Source: Ferribacterium limneticum (lineage in GTDB: Bacteria; Pseudomonadota; Gammaproteobacteria; Burkholderiales; Rhodocyclaceae). Taken from it: a DNA stretch of 64,000 nucleotides. The number at the start of each line of letters is the position of its first letter. Within the stretch, counting starts at the first letter, position 1. The notes under the pieces are model-generated. The model was not told the DNA's origin and searched no databases. It worked only from the letters and a program-made list of their open reading frames with translations. Positions 58,311 to 64,000 of this stretch are shown here, piece by piece. The translations under genes and the position numbers were made by a program. Location: NCBI RefSeq assembly GCF_020510585.1, contig NZ_CP075190.1, positions 4,338,001 through 4,402,000 of the forward strand. Reading direction: 5' to 3'.

Positions 58311-59041
58311 CCAAGCGTTTCCTGAGAACCCTGCTCGACGAAGCCAGCCGCCCCTTCATCGGCGGCGGCCATTTCGCCTATCACTACGCGCGCGGCAAGC
58401 TGTCCTCCGACAGCATCTTCCGCGAGATTCTCAAGCGCGGCTTGTTCCCGGCTGAAGGCCGTTACCTCGACCTCGGCTGCGGCCAGGGCAGCCTGTTTTC
58501 CTGGCTGCTCGCCGCCCGCAAACTGTACGACGCCGGCAATTGGCCGAAGGGCTGGCCGGCCGCGCCCAAGGCGCAGAGCCTGCGCGGCATCGAACTCATG
58601 CAGAAGGACGTCGACCGCGCCGCCAAGGCTTTCGGCGCTGATCACCCAGTCCTGCGCATCGAGCAGGGCGACATGACCAAGGCCGATTTCGGCCACGCCG
58701 AGGTCATCACCATCCTCGACGCCCTGCATTATTTCGACCACGCCCACCAGAAAGACGTCATCAAGCGCATCCGTGCCGCGCTGCCGCCGGGCGGCCTGTT
58801 CCTCACCCGCGTCGGCGACGCCTCGGCCGGCCTGCCTTACCACCTGTGCAACTGGGTCGATCACGCCGTCACCTTCGCGCGCGGCCACCGCCTGCCGCGC
58901 CTCTATTGCCGGCCGCTGGCCGAGTGGATCGCATTGCTCGAAAGCTTAGGCTTCACGGTCGAAACCGACCCGATGAACGACATCAAGCCCTTCGCCAACG
59001 TCATGCTGGTCTGCCGCGTTCCGGCCAATCTGCCCGCCTAA
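58307..59041 (+). CDS. Class I SAM-dependent methyltransferase (in APE cluster)
   Basis: 244 residues from ATG 58307 (ATGA overlap). Motif I YLDLGCGQGSLFSWLL, then IEQGDMTKADF and VITILDALHYFDH. This order suits an O-methyltransferase, fitting the methoxy groups of many aryl polyene head groups, although that role is inferred. Confidence 0.82.
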   Translation: MTKRFLRTLLDEASRPFIGGGHFAYHYARGKLSSDSIFREILKRGLFPAEGRYLDLGCGQGSLFSWLLAARKLYDAGNWPKGWPAAPKAQSLRGIELMQKDVDRAAKAFGADHPVLRIEQGDMTKADFGHAEVITILDALHYFDHAHQKDVIKRIRAALPPGGLFLTRVGDASAGLPYHLCNWVDHAVTFARGHRLPRLYCRPLAEWIALLESLGFTVETDPMNDIKPFANVMLVCRVPANLPA

Positions 59042-59045
59042 CGCC

Positions 59046-60227
59046 ATGCGTTGCAACCGCCTGGCCATCCTCACCGCCGTGCTGCTAGCCACGCTGGCCG
59101 GCTGCTCGCTGTTCGAGGAAGGCGAGGAGGAGGGCGGCGCGCTGCCGCCCGACATGGCGCGCCGGGCCGATGGCAGGACGGCAACCGCCTGGCCGACCTC
59201 GCTGGCCGAGGCCGACGTCAAAAAGCGCATCGTTCGCCTGATTCCCGCTTACGCCAAAGATCGCCAGGGCTGGGCCGACGACCTGCACACGGCCTTCAAG
59301 GCGCTGGAAGTGCCGCACGCGACGCAAACCTATTGCGCCGCCATCGCCATCATCGAGCAGGAATCGAGCTTCCAGGCCGACCCCGGCGTGCCCGGCCTGC
59401 CCAACATCGTCCGCCGCGAACTCGACAACCGGGCCGGCCGCTACGGCGTGCCGTCGCTGCTCGTCAATGCCGCGCTGAGCAAGAAGTCGCCGGACGGCAA
59501 GAGCTACAACGAGCGCATCGACGCGCTGAAAACCGAGAAGCAGGTCAATACGCTGTTCGAGGACATGACCGGCGAGCTGCCCTTCGGCCGCCAGTTGTTC
59601 GCCGACTACAACCCCGTGCGCACCGGCGGACCGATGCAGGTCAGCATCGATTTCGCCACGCAGCAGGTCAGGGAGCGCAACTACCCGTACCCGATGGAAA
59701 AAAAGGTGCGCGACGAGGTGTTCACGCGGCGCGGCGGCGTCTATTTCGGCAGCGCCATCCTGCTCGATTACGAAGTGCCCTACGACACCATCACTTACCG
59801 TTTCGCCGACTTCAATTCAGGCCGCTACAGCAGCCGTAACGCCGCTTTCCAGCTGGCGCTCGGCAAGCTCACGGGCAAACCGCTGGCCCCGGACGGCGAC
59901 CTGATGCGCTATGAAAACGGCCAGCCGGCAAGCGTACCGAGCAGCGTCGAGGAAGCCGCCATCGGCATCGCCAGGCAGCTCGACATGAGCCGGCCGCAAA
60001 TCCGCCGCGACCTGCTCCTCGAAAAAACCGCCACCTTCGGCCGCAGCCCGCTCTTCAACCGCGTCTTCGAACTGGCCGAAAAAGGCGCCAAGCCGATGCG
60101 CCGGCAAGCCCTGCCGCAAATCGACCTGAAAAGCCCGAAAATCAGCCGCAAGCTGACGACAGAATGGTTCGCCAAGCGGGTGGAAGGGCGTTACCGGACC
60201 TGTCTGGCGCGCAGCAATGGGCGCTAG
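59046..60227 (+). CDS. DUF1615 family lipoprotein
   Basis: 393 residues. Lipobox LAGC (Cys20) after MRCNRLAILTAVLLATLAGC. The remainder (EQESSFQADPGVPGLPNIV, NPVRTGGPMQVSIDFA, RRGGVYFGSAILLDY) matches DUF1615, a group with some likeness to lytic transglycosylases (the EQESSF motif). Function unknown. It starts 4 bases after the methyltransferase but does not look like a pigment gene. Confidence 0.8.
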   Translation: MRCNRLAILTAVLLATLAGCSLFEEGEEEGGALPPDMARRADGRTATAWPTSLAEADVKKRIVRLIPAYAKDRQGWADDLHTAFKALEVPHATQTYCAAIAIIEQESSFQADPGVPGLPNIVRRELDNRAGRYGVPSLLVNAALSKKSPDGKSYNERIDALKTEKQVNTLFEDMTGELPFGRQLFADYNPVRTGGPMQVSIDFATQQVRERNYPYPMEKKVRDEVFTRRGGVYFGSAILLDYEVPYDTITYRFADFNSGRYSSRNAAFQLALGKLTGKPLAPDGDLMRYENGQPASVPSSVEEAAIGIARQLDMSRPQIRRDLLLEKTATFGRSPLFNRVFELAEKGAKPMRRQALPQIDLKSPKISRKLTTEWFAKRVEGRYRTCLARSNGR

Positions 60228-60232
60228 CCGAC

Positions 60233-60270
60233 TGCTACGGTCAACCGGAAATTTTGGCCAAAATCGAAAT
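60233..60270 (+). repeat. Dispersed repeat copy R14
   Basis: TGCTACGGTCAACCGG, then AAATTTTGGCCAAAATC and GAAAT, with the second half a near-perfect palindrome as in R5. It lies between convergent genes and its last base is the first base of the dcu stop codon. Confidence 0.9.
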
Positions 60271-61595
60271 CAGAAATAAACCTGGGCCAGGCCGTAGGCG
60301 ACGATTGTCGAGGTGATGACGCCGATCCAACCGGGAATCATGAAGCTATGGTTGAGCAGGTATTTGCCGATGCGCGTCGTGCCGCTGCGGTCCATGTTGA
60401 TCGCCGCCAGATCGCTCGGGTAGAAAGCGAAGAAGAAGTAGGCATAGCAGGAGGGCATGAGGCCGAGCAGGAGTTGCGGACTCAAACCGAGGGCGAGGCC
60501 GAAGGGCAGCATGATGGTAAGCGTCGCCGCCTGACTCTTGACGAAGGCCGAGACGGCGAACATGGCCAGAGCGAAGGTCCAGGGCGCGTACTCGACCATG
60601 GCCTTGATGTTGTCCACCAGGAAGACCTCGTTGGCCTTGACGAAGGTGTCGCTCATCCAGGCGATCCCGAAGATCGAGACGACGGCGATCATGCCAGCCG
60701 TGAACACTTCCGACTTGGCGATGGCCGCGGCCTTGACGTCGGCGGCAAACAGAATGAAGGCGCCGAAAGCGAGCATGACCAGCTGCACCACCGTCGTCAT
60801 CGGAATCGGCTTGCCCTTGACCAGCGGCAGCACGGCCGGGTAGAGGGCGAGGGCGACGATGGTCAGGATGCCGGTGAAGAACAGCACGACCGACAGGCGG
60901 GCCGACTTGGGCAAGGTCTTGTCGAGCGTTGTCACCGACATTTCGACCGTGGCGCGAAAGGCCGGGTCCTTCATCCGTTCCTGGAATTCGGGATCCTTGT
61001 CGAGATCGAGGCCGCGCTTCATGCTCCAGAAGGCCGCGGCGAGCACGCCGATCAGGCCGGCCGGGAGCGTGACCATGAGGATCTGGGCCAGCGTCACCGG
61101 GGCATCGGTCTTCGCCGTCATCGCCAGGAAAGTCGTCACGGCGGCCGCCACCGGACTGGCCGTGATGCCCATCTGCGAGGCGACGCTGGAAATGGCCATC
61201 GGCCGTTCCGGGCGGATTTTGGTCTTGAGCGCCACGTCGGCAATCACCGGCAGCAGCGAATAGACGGCGTGGCCGGTGCCAACGCAGACGGTGAGCAGGA
61301 AGGTGGACAGCGGCGCCAGGATCGTGATCTGCTGCGGATGCTTGCGCATCACGCGTTCGGCCTGCTGGACCAGCCAGTCGAGACCGCCAGCCACCTGCAA
61401 GGTCGCCGAAGCGGTGACCACCGCGAGGATGATCAGCATGACGGTAATCGGCGGCTCGGATGGTGCAACGCGGAAACCGAAACTCAACACCGCCACGCCC
61501 AGCCCGCCAATCAGGCCAAGGGCCACGCCGCCGCGGCGGATACCGATCAGGATAGCCGTCAGAACCAGTGCAAACTGAATCCAGAAATCGAACAT
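60270..61595 (-). CDS. Anaerobic C4-dicarboxylate transporter, Dcu family
   Basis: 441 residues from ATG 61595 (AGGGGAA upstream; a start 18 bases earlier is less supported). About 12 hydrophobic helices, with GIRRGGVALGLIGGLGV near the N-terminus, LSTFLLTVCVGTGHAVYSLL and ISSVASQMGITASPVAAAV, all typical of DcuA/DcuB. It exchanges fumarate, malate or aspartate for succinate in anaerobic fumarate respiration. DcuA or DcuB cannot be told apart here. Confidence 0.9.
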   Translation of the reverse strand: MFDFWIQFALVLTAILIGIRRGGVALGLIGGLGVAVLSFGFRVAPSEPPITVMLIILAVVTASATLQVAGGLDWLVQQAERVMRKHPQQITILAPLSTFLLTVCVGTGHAVYSLLPVIADVALKTKIRPERPMAISSVASQMGITASPVAAAVTTFLAMTAKTDAPVTLAQILMVTLPAGLIGVLAAAFWSMKRGLDLDKDPEFQERMKDPAFRATVEMSVTTLDKTLPKSARLSVVLFFTGILTIVALALYPAVLPLVKGKPIPMTTVVQLVMLAFGAFILFAADVKAAAIAKSEVFTAGMIAVVSIFGIAWMSDTFVKANEVFLVDNIKAMVEYAPWTFALAMFAVSAFVKSQAATLTIMLPFGLALGLSPQLLLGLMPSCYAYFFFAFYPSDLAAINMDRSGTTRIGKYLLNHSFMIPGWIGVITSTIVAYGLAQVYF

Positions 61596-61706
61596 GGTGT
61601 TCCCCTTAAGCAAATCCTTATATGCTGCAACGCAGCAATTTCAGGTCACTATGCCACAGGGGAATGAGCGACAAAAGGCAGTCCGCCGGGAATATCTACG
61701 CGGAAG

Positions 61707-61720
61707 TTGACCTGCATCAG
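61707..61720 (-). promoter_or_regulatory. Weak FNR-like site upstream of dcu
   Basis: TTGACCTGCATCAG matches TTGAT-N4-ATCAA at eight of ten fixed positions, about 110 bases upstream of the dcu start. No good -10 is placed relative to it. Confidence 0.3.
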
Positions 61721-61732
61721 CCTATGCAAGGC

Positions 61733-61771
61733 TTGCCACGGTCAACCCGAAAAAACGGCCAAAAATGAAAT
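61733..61771 (+). repeat. Dispersed repeat copy R15
   Basis: TGCCACGGTCAACCCG (one change), AAAAAA, CGGCCAAAAATGAAAT. It lies between dcu and the next minus-strand gene, 6 bases after the latter's stop codon. Confidence 0.85.
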
Positions 61772-61777
61772 CCTGGA

Positions 61778-62569
61778 TTAGCGACCCAAGACCCAGCCGG
61801 CGATCTGCCCGACCACCTCGGACTCGAGGCCGTTGAAGCCGTGATAGGCCATCGCCTCGCACGGATCGCCCTGGCTCACGCCAGCACTGAACGACAACAA
61901 CTGCTTGCGCGGCAAGGCACTGAGCTTCTGCATCAGATTCGGAATTTCGCTGTAGGCACAATGGCTGCAGCCATCCAGCTCGTGATGCGCGACGAGTACT
62001 GGAATACTCAGTTTCTTCAGCGCCATGGCCGGCACCGCCGGCGCCTTCGGGTCGGTCAGGATGGTCGAAGTCAGCACCAGACCGTCCGGCCCGTCGGCCC
62101 GACTCAGGCGTGTCGCCACTGCCGCAATCGACTGCGTCCCCCGGCTGGTCCCGACCAGCCACACCGGTAAGCCCGACTGCTGGCGCACCCAGGCAATCAC
62201 CGCGCGGACATCCGCCGCATGCTCCGGCCCCTGGCGGAAACCGGCGAGGTAAGGCGGCAACTGCCGATCCGACGGCGCATCGATGACCACCGTCAGCAAG
62301 CCCTGATCGACAAACAACTGCCGGCTGCGTATCAGGAAATTCCCCTTGCCCCAGCCGAATGAGCCATCCGGTGCAATCTGCAAACCGCCGTGCCCACCGG
62401 CAAAGAGGATGACCGCCGCCTTCGGCACCGGTGGGGCCAACACCAGCAAGCGCTGCGTCACGCCCGGTCGTGTCGGAATGTCGACGACCCGTGCCCCGTC
62501 ATCGGCACGCGCCGGCATCGCCAAGAGCCAGAACGCGACGGCCAGCACAAGCTTGAAAGACTTTCCCAT
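61778..62569 (-). CDS. Secreted alpha/beta hydrolase
   Basis: 263 residues from ATG 62569 (GGAGAGGAG upstream). Signal peptide ends near MPARA. VILFAGGHGGLQI is the oxyanion loop, LVGTSRGTQSIAA the nucleophile elbow (Ser in GTSRG), and the late His lies in AYHGFNGLESEVV. Two cysteine pairs are possible (CSHCAY and PCEAM). Probably periplasmic. Substrate unknown. Confidence 0.8.
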   Translation of the reverse strand: MGKSFKLVLAVAFWLLAMPARADDGARVVDIPTRPGVTQRLLVLAPPVPKAAVILFAGGHGGLQIAPDGSFGWGKGNFLIRSRQLFVDQGLLTVVIDAPSDRQLPPYLAGFRQGPEHAADVRAVIAWVRQQSGLPVWLVGTSRGTQSIAAVATRLSRADGPDGLVLTSTILTDPKAPAVPAMALKKLSIPVLVAHHELDGCSHCAYSEIPNLMQKLSALPRKQLLSFSAGVSQGDPCEAMAYHGFNGLESEVVGQIAGWVLGR

Positions 62570-62765
62570 TTTTCTCTCCTCTCCGAAAACCTCACCCAAC
62601 AACGGAAATGCCTGGCATATGAAATTCAATTTCCGGCGTTGCATACCGGCAAAAGGCAATGCATGCAGTTTAACTACAGGCATGGCACTCCACCGCATGC
62701 GATTCGCCTCCGTCGGCCGCGGTCCCCTCTGCTAAAATCCGCACCAATCCATCTCGAGCGCCACC

Positions 62766-63956
62766 GTGACCCCGCTGCTGCTTTCCGCCTACACCGCCAC
62801 TACCTGCCTCGGCCGCGGCCTTGAGGCCACACGCGAGGCTTTGCGCGCCGGGCGGAGCGGGCTGGTGCCGTGCGCTTTCGAGACGGTGCAACTCAACACC
62901 TGGATGGGCGAGGTGGCTGCGGTGGACGCCGAAAGACTGCCGGAATCGCTGACCGATTACGATTGCCGCAACAACCGGCTGACACAGATGGGCCTGGAAA
63001 CGGACGGTTTTGCCGAACGCGTCCGCGAAGCCATCGCCCGCTACGGCAAGTCGCGGGTCGGCGTCTTCCTCGGCACCAGCACGGCCGGCATTTTGCAGAC
63101 CGAACTCGCCTACCGCCGGCGCGACCCGGAAACCGGCGCCTTGCCGGACGATTTCCACTACCGGACAACGCACAACTCCTTCTCGCTGGCCGAATTCACG
63201 CGCGACTATTTCGGGCTCGAAGGCATGGCCATGGCCATTTCGACGGCCTGTTCGTCGAGCGCCAAGGTCTTCGCCGCGGCCGCCCGCCAGCTCGAACTTG
63301 GCAGCATCGACGCAGCCATCGTCGGCGGCGTCGATACGCTGTGCCTGACCACGCTCTACGGCTTCGCCTCGCTGCAACTGACTTCCGCCCAACCCTGCCG
63401 CCCGTATGACGCGGCGCGCAACGGCATTTCGGTCGGCGAGGGTGCCGCTTTCGCACTTCTCGAGAGGGCAGAAAACCCGGCGCCTGGCTCGGTCCTGCTG
63501 CTCGGCACCGGCGAATCAAGCGACGCCTATCACATGTCCTCGCCGCACCCGGAAGGCCTCGGCGCCAAAATGGCCATGCAAGCCGCACTGCGTTCGGCCG
63601 GGCTGACGGCAGGCGATATCGACTACATCAACCTGCACGGCACCTCGACGCCGGCCAATGACGCCGCCGAAGGCAAGGCCGTCAGCGCGCTGTTCGGCAA
63701 CACTGTTCCCTGCAGCTCGACCAAGGGCGCCACCGGCCACACGCTGGGCGCTGCCGGGGCGGTAGAAGCGATCATCTGCGCCCTGACGCTGACTGACGGC
63801 TTCCTGCCCGGCAGTCCAGGCACCGAACACGTCGATCCGGCCATTCCCATCGACTACCTGCTAAAAAGCCGCGAGGGCAAGGTCAGCCGCGCCCTGACCA
63901 ACTCCTTCGGTTTCGGTGGCAGCAATTGCAGCCTGATTCTGGGAGTCGCCAAATGA
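62766..63956 (+). CDS. Beta-ketoacyl-ACP synthase (APE cluster, second)
   Basis: 396 residues with GTG start at 62766. Catalytic Cys162 (STACSSSAK), His291 (NLHGTSTPAND) and His325 (KGATGHTLGAAG). The following gene begins like a chain-length factor, and such ketosynthase/chain-length-factor pairs form the elongating heterodimer of aryl polyene synthases. Overlaps the next gene by ATGA. Confidence 0.9.
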   Translation: MTPLLLSAYTATTCLGRGLEATREALRAGRSGLVPCAFETVQLNTWMGEVAAVDAERLPESLTDYDCRNNRLTQMGLETDGFAERVREAIARYGKSRVGVFLGTSTAGILQTELAYRRRDPETGALPDDFHYRTTHNSFSLAEFTRDYFGLEGMAMAISTACSSSAKVFAAAARQLELGSIDAAIVGGVDTLCLTTLYGFASLQLTSAQPCRPYDAARNGISVGEGAAFALLERAENPAPGSVLLLGTGESSDAYHMSSPHPEGLGAKMAMQAALRSAGLTAGDIDYINLHGTSTPANDAAEGKAVSALFGNTVPCSSTKGATGHTLGAAGAVEAIICALTLTDGFLPGSPGTEHVDPAIPIDYLLKSREGKVSRALTNSFGFGGSNCSLILGVAK

Positions 63957-64000
63957 GCCGCCCGCTGACTGCCTGGATCGAAGGCATCGGATTCCTTGCC
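63953..64000 (+). CDS. Probable ketosynthase chain-length factor, 5' end only
   Basis: Only the first 16 residues are visible (MSRPLTAWIEGIGFLA). Start ATGA overlaps the upstream stop. The start resembles N-termini of beta-ketoacyl synthase chain-length factors of aryl polyene clusters; the rest is outside the window. Confidence 0.55.
   Translation, partial: MSRPLTAWIEGIGFLA

Overview
This window is high-GC chromosomal DNA from a betaproteobacterium. It most resembles the Rhodocyclales (Azonexus/Dechloromonas-type), judged from gene content: recA-recX, rpoN-hpf-ptsN-hprK, DUF1631, a NodI/NodJ ABC system, an octaheme tetrathionate-reductase-family cytochrome, a Dcu carrier and an aryl polyene (APE) pigment cluster. 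That placement is inference; no rRNA is present. I see no tRNA, rRNA, CRISPR array, transposase or phage gene, and no gene-free gap longer than about 300 bases.

Layout. 1-8.4 kb: housekeeping genes (end of a MalY/PatB C-S lyase, 5-formyl-THF cyclo-ligase, Slt70 transglycosylase, DUF1631, NDUFA9-like reductase, Cca). 8.4-17.6 kb: a hydrolase, YjfB, a MidA-type methyltransferase, a FIST sensor followed by a hybrid histidine kinase, TtcA and an FHA-cyclase. 17.6-23.6 kb: a minus-strand block recA-recX-lptB-rpoN-hpf, then ptsN-hprK and a PsiF protein; recA has an E. coli-like SOS promoter. 23.6-33.6 kb: RluA-type pseudouridine synthase, sodium:solute symporter, VanZ, P-type ATPase, a duplicated-domain secreted protein, MFS and CorC-like proteins. 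33.8-48 kb: ferredoxin-hydrolase-NodI, then about 9.5 kb of other genes including an anaerobic octaheme cytochrome operon behind an FNR-like site, then NodJ-CutA-DsbD. 48.8-64 kb: an APE cluster (two ACPs, two ketosynthases, the start of a chain-length factor, ligase, dehydratase, acyltransferase, LolA-like and MMPL exporters, deacetylase, methyltransferase), interrupted by a DUF1615 lipoprotein, a Dcu carrier and a hydrolase.

The most unusual signal is a short dispersed repeat of about 36-39 bp found 14 times on both strands. It consists of a CGGTCAACCG palindrome, an A-rich spacer, and a GGCCAAAA block ending in GAAAT. Nine copies lie between genes. Five lie in frame inside conserved genes, where the copies are read in three different ways. 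One copy, directly followed by a parS-like palindrome, fills the widest gap in the otherwise tightly packed APE operon; a second parS-like site lies 23 kb away. Copies also lie on both sides of the split NodI/NodJ pair. The behaviour resembles frame-preserving palindromic elements such as those of Rickettsia, but I do not recognise the sequence.
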